DNA from: Huintestinicola sp050874005
GTDB taxonomy: Bacteria; Bacillota; Clostridia; Oscillospirales; Ruminococcaceae
NCBI RefSeq assembly: GCF_050874005.1
Contig: NZ_JBNMJV010000077.1
Span: 1 to 5,974, forward strand
Direction: 5' to 3'
Length of the DNA stretch: 5,974 bases
The notes under the pieces were generated by a model that saw nothing but the letters and a program-made list of their open reading frames with translations, had not been told where the DNA came from and searched no databases. A program made the position numbers and the translations under genes. Below, piece by piece: positions 1-5,748 of the stretch (position 1 is the stretch's first letter; each line of letters starts with the position of its first letter).

Positions 1-696
1 AACAAAGAGGAAAGCTGCGGAGAGGTCAAGAGGTATTTTCCAGCCCTCGGGCTTATTAAACTTAAATGTATATACGAAGTTCAGATATATTACTGCGAAG
101 ATGGTAAGGAAGAGAGCAAACTGTGTACCGTTTGCCGCAAGCTCCCAAAGGGTCATTAAAATGAATGCAATTCCCGTAAGCTGTGACGTGAATGCAAAAA
201 CAGTTTTGCCGTAGATGTTATGTCCCTTGTATGCCATAATTGTGACAACGGCGCTCTGAATGATGTAAAGAGCGGCTATAGCATAGCACTCATATGACCA
301 ATTGCCGAAAGAGTTTATCATCTGACAGCCTGCGTACAATGCGCTTGGAACAAAGAGGAAAGCTGCGGAGAGGTCAAGAGGTATTTTCCAGCCCTCGGGC
401 TTATTAAACTTAAATGTATATACGAAGTTCAGATAAATTACAGCAAATATGGTAAGGAAGAGAGCAAACTGTGTACCGTCTGCCGCAAGCTCGGAAAGGG
501 TAATTAACGTGAAGACAATGCCCGTAAGCTGTGACAGCACGCCGAAAACAGTTTTGCCGTAGATGTTATGTCCCTTGTATGCCATAATTGTGACAGCGGC
601 GCTCTGAATGATGTAAAGAGCAGCAATGATAAAGCAGGAGATGTCCCAATGTCCGTAATTGTCACCAAGCACGAACAAGGAGCATAACAGGCTGAT
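1..696 (-). repeat. Two near-identical 348-bp in-frame tandem repeats
   Basis: Units 1-348 and 349-696 are in direct tandem with an exact period of 348 bp (116 codons). The first 87 bases of each (1-87 and 349-435) are identical. Another 51-base stretch, 197-247 and 545-595, is also identical, and after a single mismatch identity continues to 273/621. The remainder has diverged moderately, mostly in the segment 274-348 against 622-696. The same register continues with more diverged units: the conserved Trp codon lies at 40, 388, 736, 1084 and 1420, giving spacings of 348, 348, 348 and 336. The encoded unit is a multi-helix membrane module ending in NKPEGWKIPLDLSAAF. The left edge of the window cuts the array, so the copy number is unknown. 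Confidence 0.93.
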
Positions 697-2601
697 AATT
701 CCCAGAACTGAGGAAGCTATATCCACAGGGACTTTCCAGCCCTCGGGGAGCCTTGCGGAAGCTGAGTAGACTGCATTTACAAGCACAAGGAAAAGTGCTG
801 TAAGTATCACGGCTGCGGCAGCGGCGCTGTGGGATATCTCGGCAATGAGCATTACCGAGAAAGCCATACCCGTAAACAGCGATGTAAAGGCGGAGGCGGC
901 ATTTTCATACACGTTATGTCCGTAAGCTGCCATTATTCCCACGGCGAAGGAGTGGACTATGTACAGTCCTGCTGCTGTAAAGCATACGCCGTTCCATTCG
1001 CCGAAGCTTCTGCCAAGTGCGGCAAATGTGGACAAAAGCCCTGCGGCATAGAGTAAAAATGCGGAGAATTTTACAGAGCCGTCCCATTCATCGGGGACAT
1101 TTACATTAAATGTAATGAAACCGCTTATGAAAACAAGTGCAAATACTGTAAGAGCAAGTGCGAAAATCTGAGTGCTGTCCGAAAGCTTCCACATCAGAGC
1201 TGTTACAAAGAATATTCCGGAAAGAAGGGAGACTGACGCAGACAAGCGCTTTTTGTATATGGTGTGTCCCTTAAAGCCCATAACTGCGATGATTACAGAC
1301 CGTACCGCATACACTCCGGCACAGGCATTTGCCAATGTGGAATTTGTAAATGCAGAGGCTATGCCGCTTATGAGAGCCACAGCATAAAGCACAGCGGAAA
1401 CGGTTTTCACAGGCTTTTCCCATTTGTCGGATATTTTTATATCAAGGGTATAAACCACCGTATTTACCGCAAGGGTGAGAAGCGCCATAAGAAAGGCGAA
1501 CATTCCTCTTTCATCGGAAAGCTGGATAAGAAGCAAAACTGCGGACATTGCTCCGCCGGAAACGGATATGTATGCAGCGGAAATCTTGTTGAATATGCTC
1601 CTTCCCTTTGCGGACAGCAGGCTGATGATAAGTGCGGCAAGGGAGAAAAGCAGGAAGCTTCCGCCGCCTGTTACGGAAAGATAGCTTCCGAACAGTCCGA
1701 AAAAGCCTGCGGTCAGAAGAGTTATCGCCGAGAAGAATGTGCCGAGAGTGTAGAAGGCGAAGCCTGTGCTTTCAAGCTTCAGCTTTTTGTGTGCAAATGC
1801 GCTGATACCGAAAAACAGAGCGGTTATTACTCCGACAGCGCAGGTCCTGCCCAGCTTGCCCAGGTTTACCCATACGGCGGTGGAGAAAACAAGTCCTGCA
1901 AGTATTACAAAAATAATGCCTATGGTCATAAGCACAGACATTGCGCCTGCACGCTTGTTTGTATCGTTGTGCTTTTCCGGAGCGGCAGCCTTAACGGGAG
2001 ATGGCTGTCTGACAGCTTTTGCTGTTTCTTCGTCTCTGAAAACAGGCTCTGAGGGCTTCACGGGAGCGGCATTATTTCTTTCGGGGTCATTATGTATAAC
2101 GGGAGCCGACTGCCTGACGGTGTTTACAGTTTCCTCGTCTCTGAAAACGGGTCCCGCAGATTTTACGGGAGCGGCATTATTTTTTTCGGGAGCATTATGT
2201 ATAACGGGTGTCGGCTTATTCAGAGCATTTGCAGCCCCTTCGTCTCTGAGCACAGGCTTAGCAGGCTTTACGGGATCAGACTGCTTTACGGGTGTGATGA
2301 TCGCATCGGGAGACGGCGCTTCCTTATGTACGGGAGCCACAGGGACAGCCCCGGCAGGCTTGCTGCTGTATTCGTGGCTGTCGGAAAAAATGGGAGCGTC
2401 AGACGCAGAGCTGCGCTGAGATGAAGCCTGCTCCTCTTTTTTGGCTTTCAGCTCCACATATTCCGTACAGCTTATCCTGCCGCTTTTAAAAAGCTCGGAT
2501 ACAAAGTCCTCAAGCTTTGATCTTCTCCTGGTTTGTATTATTGAGAGAGGGATAAGCACAATGGGTGACAATATCCACGCTATGATAAACAGATATACCA
2601 T
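1..2601 (-). CDS. Large repeat-containing polytopic membrane protein (C-terminus beyond window)
   Basis: The minus frame is open from ATG 2601-2599 to the left edge: 867 codons, no stop. AGGAGG at 2614-2609, 7 nt upstream, fixes the start. Residues 1-22 form a hydrophobic anchor followed by TRRRSK. Residues about 28-55 are a charged helical stretch (LEDFVSELFKSGRISCTEY) resembling a SHOCT domain. Residues about 56-215 are a Pro/Ala/Asn-rich soluble linker with three 35-residue repeats. From about 219 onward the chain is almost all membrane helices, arranged in modules of 112-116 residues; the aligned Trp residues fall at 394, 506, 622, 738 and 854. Each module carries a loop motif like YKGHNIYGK. 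The first membrane block resembles the DUF2157 and SCO7613-type proteins of Firmicutes and Actinobacteria; this is from memory and unverified. No catalytic motif is visible, so the function is unknown; a sensor, scaffold or transport role cannot be separated. The gene has its own promoter and appears monocistronic at its 5' end. Confidence 0.9.
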   Translation of the reverse strand, partial: MVYLFIIAWILSPIVLIPLSIIQTRRRSKLEDFVSELFKSGRISCTEYVELKAKKEEQASSQRSSASDAPIFSDSHEYSSKPAGAVPVAPVHKEAPSPDAIITPVKQSDPVKPAKPVLRDEGAANALNKPTPVIHNAPEKNNAAPVKSAGPVFRDEETVNTVRQSAPVIHNDPERNNAAPVKPSEPVFRDEETAKAVRQPSPVKAAAPEKHNDTNKRAGAMSVLMTIGIIFVILAGLVFSTAVWVNLGKLGRTCAVGVITALFFGISAFAHKKLKLESTGFAFYTLGTFFSAITLLTAGFFGLFGSYLSVTGGGSFLLFSLAALIISLLSAKGRSIFNKISAAYISVSGGAMSAVLLLIQLSDERGMFAFLMALLTLAVNTVVYTLDIKISDKWEKPVKTVSAVLYAVALISGIASAFTNSTLANACAGVYAVRSVIIAVMGFKGHTIYKKRLSASVSLLSGIFFVTALMWKLSDSTQIFALALTVFALVFISGFITFNVNVPDEWDGSVKFSAFLLYAAGLLSTFAALGRSFGEWNGVCFTAAGLYIVHSFAVGIMAAYGHNVYENAASAFTSLFTGMAFSVMLIAEISHSAAAAAVILTALFLVLVNAVYSASARLPEGWKVPVDIASSVLGIISLLCSLFVLGDNYGHWDISCFIIAALYIIQSAAVTIMAYKGHNIYGKTVFGVLSQLTGIVFTLITLSELAADGTQFALFLTIFAVIYLNFVYTFKFNKPEGWKIPLDLSAAFLFVPSALYAGCQMINSFGNWSYECYAIAALYIIQSAVVTIMAYKGHNIYGKTVFAFTSQLTGIAFILMTLWELAANGTQFALFLTIFAVIYLNFVYTFKFNKPEGWKIPLDLSAAFLFV
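1960..2274 (-). repeat. Three 105-bp repeats coding a 35-residue Pro-rich linker repeat
   Basis: The Arg-Asp-Glu core of the unit recurs at exact 105-bp spacing; the string cgtctctga is at 2031, 2136 and 2241. Units are about 2170-2274, 2065-2169 and 1960-2064, which is residues about 110-214 of the membrane protein. The consensus is PVKPxxPVFRDEETxxxV, then RQxxPVIHNxPExNNAA; the third copy drifts at its end. The composition (Pro, Ala, Asn, alternating charges, no Cys) indicates a flexible spacer between the N-terminal anchor/helical segment and the polytopic part. Copy number is likely to vary between strains. Confidence 0.9.
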
Positions 2602-2631
2602 AAAACCGCCTCCTGTATTAGCTTTAACCAA

Positions 2632-2660
2632 ATTATACCATTACAGGGGCGGTGCGGCAA
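2632..2660 (-). promoter_or_regulatory. Promoter of the large membrane protein gene
   Basis: Read on the minus strand, TTGCCG (2660-2655) is followed after 17 nt by a perfect TATAAT (2637-2632). A TG one base before it (2640-2639) gives an extended -10. Transcription should start near 2625, leaving a leader of about 24 nt that contains the AGGAGG site. Confidence 0.75.
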
Positions 2661-2667
2661 TATGCCG
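2655..2667. promoter_or_regulatory. Palindrome overlapping the -35 box (possible operator)
   Basis: CGGCAATATGCCG is a perfect 5-3-5 inverted repeat whose left arm covers the -35 hexamer of the membrane protein promoter. A protein bound here would block RNA polymerase, so repression is the natural reading. The regulator is unknown. Confidence 0.4.
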
Positions 2668-2681
2668 TTTGTAATTATCAA

Positions 2682-2697
2682 AGTGACATTTGTCACT
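2682..2697. promoter_or_regulatory. 16-bp palindrome upstream of the membrane protein promoter (CRP/FNR-like)
   Basis: AGTGACATTTGTCACT is a perfect 7-2-7 inverted repeat. Its GTGAC and GTCAC arms resemble CRP/FNR-family half-sites. Its centre (2689.5) is about 64 bases upstream of the predicted start site, close to the classical class I activator position. It lacks a U-run in the direction of either neighbouring gene, so a terminator is less likely. The rest of 2602-2776 holds no gene. Confidence 0.5.
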
Positions 2698-2776
2698 ATT
2701 TTTCTGCTTATTCAGAAATATCCATATTATGGTCAATATCTTTCAAATGCAAAAAATCGCAGAACGCAATAAAAAT

Positions 2777-3103
2777 TTATCTGCATTTTTCCTGAAATTC
2801 CGTTCCCCATTTTGCCATAGCGTCCAGAATGGGAGACATACTCATTCCAAGCTCTGTGAGAGTATATTCCACTCTCGGCGGCACTTCGGGGAAAACCTCT
2901 CTTGTAACAAGCCCGTTTTCCTCCATATCACGAAGATTTGAGGTCAGCACCTTCTGGGAAATACCCGTGACGGATCTTTTCAGCTCGCCGAAGCGTTTTG
3001 TGCCGCTTCTCAGATCACGGAGTATAAGCACTTTCCATTTATCCCCTATAAGCATAAGGGTAGTTTCCACGGGGCAGGGGGGCAGATCGGCTTTGTTTAT
3101 CAT
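2777..3103 (-). CDS. HxlR-family winged-helix transcriptional regulator
   Basis: 108 residues, the usual HxlR length. The start at 3103 is chosen because GGGAGG (3116-3111) lies 7 nt upstream; an in-frame ATG at 3163 would add 20 residues that fall on the promoter and do not match the family. The family signature CPVETTLMLIGDKWKVLILR is at residues 10-29. The recognition helix lies around 48-64 (ISQKVLTSNLRDMEENG), and the wing follows around 71-86 (FPEVPPRVEYTLTELG). Cys10 sits where YodB, CatR and HypR relatives carry their redox- or electrophile-sensing cysteine; a second Cys is at 107. HxlR proteins bind DNA as dimers and commonly control an adjacent divergent oxidoreductase gene. That arrangement is seen here, so control of the gene at 3373 and autoregulation are inferred. 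Confidence 0.93.
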   Translation of the reverse strand: MINKADLPPCPVETTLMLIGDKWKVLILRDLRSGTKRFGELKRSVTGISQKVLTSNLRDMEENGLVTREVFPEVPPRVEYTLTELGMSMSPILDAMAKWGTEFQEKCR

Positions 3104-3153
3104 ATGATATCCTCCCAATAGTATATTTTTGACTGTAACATTCGTTTGTATAC

Positions 3154-3182
3154 ATATTAACATATCCGCCCGAAAATATCAA
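3154..3182 (-). promoter_or_regulatory. Promoter of the HxlR regulator gene
   Basis: On the minus strand, TTGATA (3182-3177) is followed after 17 nt by TAATAT (3159-3154), with TG at 3162-3161 forming an extended -10. The hexamers match consensus at 5/6 and 4/6. The predicted start is near 3147, giving a leader of about 44 nt before the ATG. The leader contains GTAAC (3135-3139), matching one arm of the palindrome at 3224-3239, a possible autoregulatory half-site. Confidence 0.6.
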
Positions 3183-3223
3183 GAAAAATTTTTTGTGGGA
3201 AATTTTCTCATAACAGCGCAAAT

Positions 3224-3239
3224 GTTACTTCAAAGTAAC
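3224..3239. promoter_or_regulatory. Perfect 7-2-7 palindrome, candidate HxlR operator
   Basis: GTTACTTCAAAGTAAC is a perfect inverted repeat between the two divergent promoters. It lies 22 bp upstream of the plus-strand -35 box and 41 bp upstream of the minus-strand one. TTAC/GTAA arms are typical of operators described for HxlR/YodB-type regulators (family knowledge, from memory). Its centre is about 65 bases upstream of the predicted plus-strand start site, so activation or looping is as plausible as simple occlusion. Confidence 0.6.
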
Positions 3240-3261
3240 TATGCCACAAAAAAGTGCCTGC

Positions 3262-3290
3262 TTTACAAGCCGGAAAAGCTGTGTTATCAT
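3262..3290 (+). promoter_or_regulatory. Promoter of the NAD(P)-binding oxidoreductase gene
   Basis: TTTACA (3262-3267), 17-nt spacer, TATCAT (3285-3290), with TG at 3282-3283 as an extended -10. Both hexamers match 5/6. The start site should be near 3297, leaving a leader of about 75 nt that includes an AAACC-AAACC-AAACC run (3334-3348) just ahead of the ribosome binding site. Confidence 0.7.
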
Positions 3291-3372
3291 AAACCTAAGG
3301 AAAGAGATCAAGCGCTTAAATCTCCCGAAAAATAAACCAAACCAAACCAATCTTTTCAGGAGGAATTTTTTT

Positions 3373-4002
3373 ATGAAGATCGCAGTTATATGTGCAAACG
3401 GAAAAGCAGGTCAGCTTATCACCAAGGAAGCTGTAAACAGAGGTCTGGACGTTACTGCTGTTGTAAGAGGAGAAAATAAGTCTGCCGCAAAGAAGGTTAT
3501 CATCAAAGATATATTTGACCTTACATCGGAGAACCTAAAGGGCTTTGACGCAGTTGTTGACGCATTCGGCGCCTGGACACCCGAGACTATACCCCAGATA
3601 CCTAAAGCAGCCGATAGGCTTTGTGATATCCTGTCCGGAAGTGATACCCGTCTTCTTATTGTCGGCGGTGCCGGAAGTCTGTATGTGAATTCCGAACACA
3701 CTCTGACCGTTGCTGACGGAGCGGATTTTCCCGAAGCATTCAAGCCCCTTGCGGCAGCTCACGATATCGCACTTAAATCTCTCCGAAGCAGGAATGACAT
3801 TAAGTGGACATACATCAGCCCTGCGGGAGATTTTCGTGCAGACGGTGAAAGGACAGGAAAATATATTCTCGGCGGAGAGGAGCTTGTGCTGAATTCCAAG
3901 GGTGAAAGCGTTATCAGCTATGCGGATTATGCGGTCGCAATGGTTGACGAGATAATAAGCGGCGATAATATCCGGAAACGTATCAGCGTGGTTTCCGAAT
4001 AA
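3373..4002 (+). CDS. NAD(P)-binding oxidoreductase, YwnB/COG2910 type
   Basis: 209 residues, normal for this small atypical-SDR family. The start at 3373 has AGGAGG at 3358-3363 with 9-nt spacing; upstream in-frame extension (ATG 3241) runs through the promoter and is rejected. Residues 1-32 form the beta-alpha-beta dinucleotide fold: MKIAVICANGKAG, then VVR with Arg32, which favours NADP. The first glycine of the GxxGxxG motif is Cys7. VGGAGSLY follows at 97-104, and the family tail motif SPAGDFRADGERTGKYILGG spans 149-168. The proteins are thought to be NAD(P)H-dependent reductases, but substrates are mostly unknown. The gene diverges from an HxlR regulator, a common pairing, suggesting induction by electrophile, oxidative or disulfide stress. 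No further gene is transcribed with it except possibly the macrodomain pair 164 bp downstream. Confidence 0.9.
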   Translation: MKIAVICANGKAGQLITKEAVNRGLDVTAVVRGENKSAAKKVIIKDIFDLTSENLKGFDAVVDAFGAWTPETIPQIPKAADRLCDILSGSDTRLLIVGGAGSLYVNSEHTLTVADGADFPEAFKPLAAAHDIALKSLRSRNDIKWTYISPAGDFRADGERTGKYILGGEELVLNSKGESVISYADYAVAMVDEIISGDNIRKRISVVSE

Positions 4003-4019
4003 ATCCCTATAAAGGAAAA

Positions 4020-4140
4020 GGGGCTGCCGTAAGAGGTGTCCCCTTTGCCGCTTCGTTGGTTAGAATGTGAAACGAACAAAGTGTGTGGCACGGTACCGGC
4101 AAAAACTTCTTTATCGGTACTTCCCTAATACGGCAGTCCC
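4020..4140. repeat. 121-bp inverted-repeat element (MITE-like or structured RNA/terminator)
   Basis: The outer arms GGGGCTGCCGTA (4020-4031) and TACGGCAGTCCC (4129-4140) pair over 12 bp with one G-T. Nested inside are TTTGCCG (4044-4050) with CGGCAAA (4097-4103), and TTCGTT (4052-4057) with AACGAA (4071-4076). Two competing pairings exist: AAAGGGG (4017-4023) with CCCCTTT (4040-4046), and GTACCG (4093-4098) with CGGTAC (4115-4120). GTTTTT follows the right arm, so the whole could end the upstream transcript. The direct repeat AAAGGAA at 4011-4017 and 4152-4158 brackets the element at slightly uneven distances; it could be a duplication or two ribosome-site-like strings. No coding potential is seen. 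Confidence 0.6.
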
Positions 4141-4166
4141 GTTTTTCTGTGAAAGGAATGATCAGA

Positions 4167-4928
4167 ATGACAAATGACGAAAAATTATTATACCTTATAA
4201 AATTTTTGATCGCTGAGGAGCCGCATTATAAAAATATACATATACCTGCGGACAGACGCTCTCGTTTTGACCTGTTCCGCAGTCTGGTGAATATCCGTCT
4301 GCCAAAGCCTGCTCCCGATGATCTTCTGAAAGTGCAGGACGAATTTCTGCAAGAGGAAACAGCTGCCAAAGGCATTGTTGATATTGACGATATGCATCCT
4401 ATTAAGGACAACATTTATCTTTGGAAAGGGGATATTACCGGGCTGAAATGCGGAGCAATAGTCAATGCCGCAAATTCGCAAATGCTTGGGTGTTTTCAGC
4501 CTTGTCATTCCTGCATTGACAATGCGATACACACCTTTTCGGGAGTAGAGCTTCGTCTGGAATGTGCGGCTGTTATGGAAAAGCAGGGACATAATGAGCC
4601 GACGGGACAGGCAAAGCTCACATCTTCATACAATCTTCCCTGCGATAAAATTATCCATACCGTAGGACCTATAGTTAACGGCATACTGACAGAAAAACAT
4701 TGCCGTCAGCTTGAAAGCTGTTATATATCCTGCCTGAAAACTGCCGCCGAAAACGGCATTGAAAGCATAGCGTTCTGCTGCATTTCAACGGGAGTGTTCG
4801 GTTTTCCTAAAAAGAAAGCGGCGGAAATTGCGGTGGATACGATTCAGAAATATTCGGAAAACATAAAGGTGATATTCAATGTCTTTACTCAGAACGACTA
4901 TGAAATTTACAGAGAACTGCTCGGATAA
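4167..4928 (+). CDS. Zinc-type macrodomain protein-ADP-ribose hydrolase of the SirTM operon
   Basis: 253 residues, close to the S. aureus and S. pyogenes relatives. The start at 4167 has AAAGGA (4152-4157) 9 nt upstream; ATG 4158 directly abuts that site, and GTG 4083 lies inside the inverted-repeat element. Residues 1-80 are the helical N-terminal extension typical of this subgroup. The macrodomain follows: KGDIT (87-91), IVNAANSQMLGCF (98-110), IDNAIHTFSG (117-126), IIHTVGP (162-168) and the phosphate loop STGVFGFP (207-214). Cys109, His114 and Cys116 form the C-x4-H-x-C set that binds zinc in Zn-macrodomains. Family members remove ADP-ribose placed by the partner SirTM. The next gene overlaps it by 50 nt, so the two are co-translated. 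No strong separate promoter is visible in 4003-4166; read-through from 3262 is possible. Confidence 0.93.
   Translation: MTNDEKLLYLIKFLIAEEPHYKNIHIPADRRSRFDLFRSLVNIRLPKPAPDDLLKVQDEFLQEETAAKGIVDIDDMHPIKDNIYLWKGDITGLKCGAIVNAANSQMLGCFQPCHSCIDNAIHTFSGVELRLECAAVMEKQGHNEPTGQAKLTSSYNLPCDKIIHTVGPIVNGILTEKHCRQLESCYISCLKTAAENGIESIAFCCISTGVFGFPKKKAAEIAVDTIQKYSENIKVIFNVFTQNDYEIYRELLG
4865..4872 (+). promoter_or_regulatory. Ribosome binding site of the sirtuin gene, inside the macrodomain gene
   Basis: AAAGGTGA, continuing into T, lies 6 nt before ATG 4879 and complements the 3' end of 16S rRNA (AUCACC). It decides the start at 4879 over the in-frame ATG at 4900, which has no comparable site. Confidence 0.65.
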
Positions 4929-5748
4929 GATAAGCCGTCTGAGATCGGAACTCGACCGTGCCGACTGTGTGATCATAGGAGCAGGTGCAGGGCTTTCAGC
5001 GGCGGCAGGATTTACTTATTCGGGAGAGCGGTTTGAAAAAAACTTTGCCGATTTTATAGAAAAATACAGCTTCAAGGATATGTATACGGGCGGATTTTAT
5101 CCCTTTGAAAGTTTGGAGGAGCATTGGGCATACTGGTCGAGATATATTAGCATCAACCGATATTCCGAGGCTGAGAACGGCGTATATAAGCGGCTTTTTG
5201 AGCTTATCTCCGACAAGGACTATTTCGTTATGACAACTAATGTTGACCATTTGTTTCAGAAAGCGGGATTTGACAAAAACAGACTTTTTTATACTCAGGG
5301 GGATTATGGACTTTTTCAATGTTCAAAGCCTTGCTGCGATAAGACCTATGACAATGAAGAAATTATCCGCAGAATGTGTGCCGAGCAGGAAAATATGCGG
5401 ATACCCTCAGAACTGATCCCTTATTGTCCCGTTTGCGGCGCACCTATGACAATGAATCTTCGGTGCGATAACAGGTTTGTTCAGGACAAAGGCTGGTATC
5501 GTGCGAGCAGGCATTATGATGAATTTATACGCCGCCATAAAAATAGGCACAACTTGTTTCTGGAGCTTGGAGTGGGTTTCAACACACCGGGTATCATAAA
5601 GTATCCTTTTTGGAAAATGACTGCGGATAATCCAAATTCGGTTTATGCCTGCGATAATTTCGGAGAAGCTTTTTGTCCAAAGGAAATAAGCAAACGCTCT
5701 GTTTGTATTAACGTAGATATTGCATATGTGCTTAATGACCTGCAATAA
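4879..5748 (+). CDS. Class M sirtuin (SirTM), protein ADP-ribosyltransferase
   Basis: 289 residues. The NAD-binding motif GAGAGLSAAAGF is at 34-45, followed by TYSGERFEKNFADFIEKY as in the macrodomain-linked sirtuins. TTNVDHLFQKAGF (119-131) supplies the conserved Asn121 and Asp123. YTQGDYGLFQC (138-148) has Gln140 where ordinary deacetylating sirtuins have the catalytic His, the hallmark of class M enzymes that ADP-ribosylate instead of deacylating. Cys148, Cys152 or 153, Cys183 and Cys186 form the structural zinc site. LELGVGFNTPGIIKYPF (228-244) is the C-terminal Rossmann motif. Characterised SirTMs modify a lipoylated GcvH-like carrier protein, and the linked macrodomain reverses this. 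Neither GcvH-L nor LplA2 is encoded in the window, so the target here is unknown. The protein is cytoplasmic, with no signal peptide. No clear hairpin terminator follows. Confidence 0.95.
   Translation: MSLLRTTMKFTENCSDKISRLRSELDRADCVIIGAGAGLSAAAGFTYSGERFEKNFADFIEKYSFKDMYTGGFYPFESLEEHWAYWSRYISINRYSEAENGVYKRLFELISDKDYFVMTTNVDHLFQKAGFDKNRLFYTQGDYGLFQCSKPCCDKTYDNEEIIRRMCAEQENMRIPSELIPYCPVCGAPMTMNLRCDNRFVQDKGWYRASRHYDEFIRRHKNRHNLFLELGVGFNTPGIIKYPFWKMTADNPNSVYACDNFGEAFCPKEISKRSVCINVDIAYVLNDLQ

Noticed and set aside
1..696. CRISPR array or mobile element as explanation of the long direct repeats
   Set aside because: The period is 348 bp, in frame, directly abutting without spacers, and continues as diverged coding modules, so it is protein module duplication.
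829..2424. Several plus-strand open frames of 69-262 residues
   Set aside because: They are antisense to the long membrane protein gene, lack ribosome sites and show low-complexity Cys/Gly/Ser-rich translations typical of the reverse of Ala/Leu-rich coding DNA.
2682..2718. Terminator hairpins behind the HxlR gene
   Set aside because: The inverted repeats at 2682-2697 and 2701-2718 are not followed by a T-run in the direction of HxlR transcription, and the first has only a 2-base centre.
3104..3163. N-terminal extension of the HxlR gene to ATG 3163
   Set aside because: The added residues overlap the promoter and leader, match nothing in the family, and the ATG at 3103 has an ideal ribosome site.
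4083..4166. Upstream GTG start of the macrodomain gene
   Set aside because: It lies inside the inverted-repeat element and has no ribosome site; ATG 4167 has one at correct spacing.
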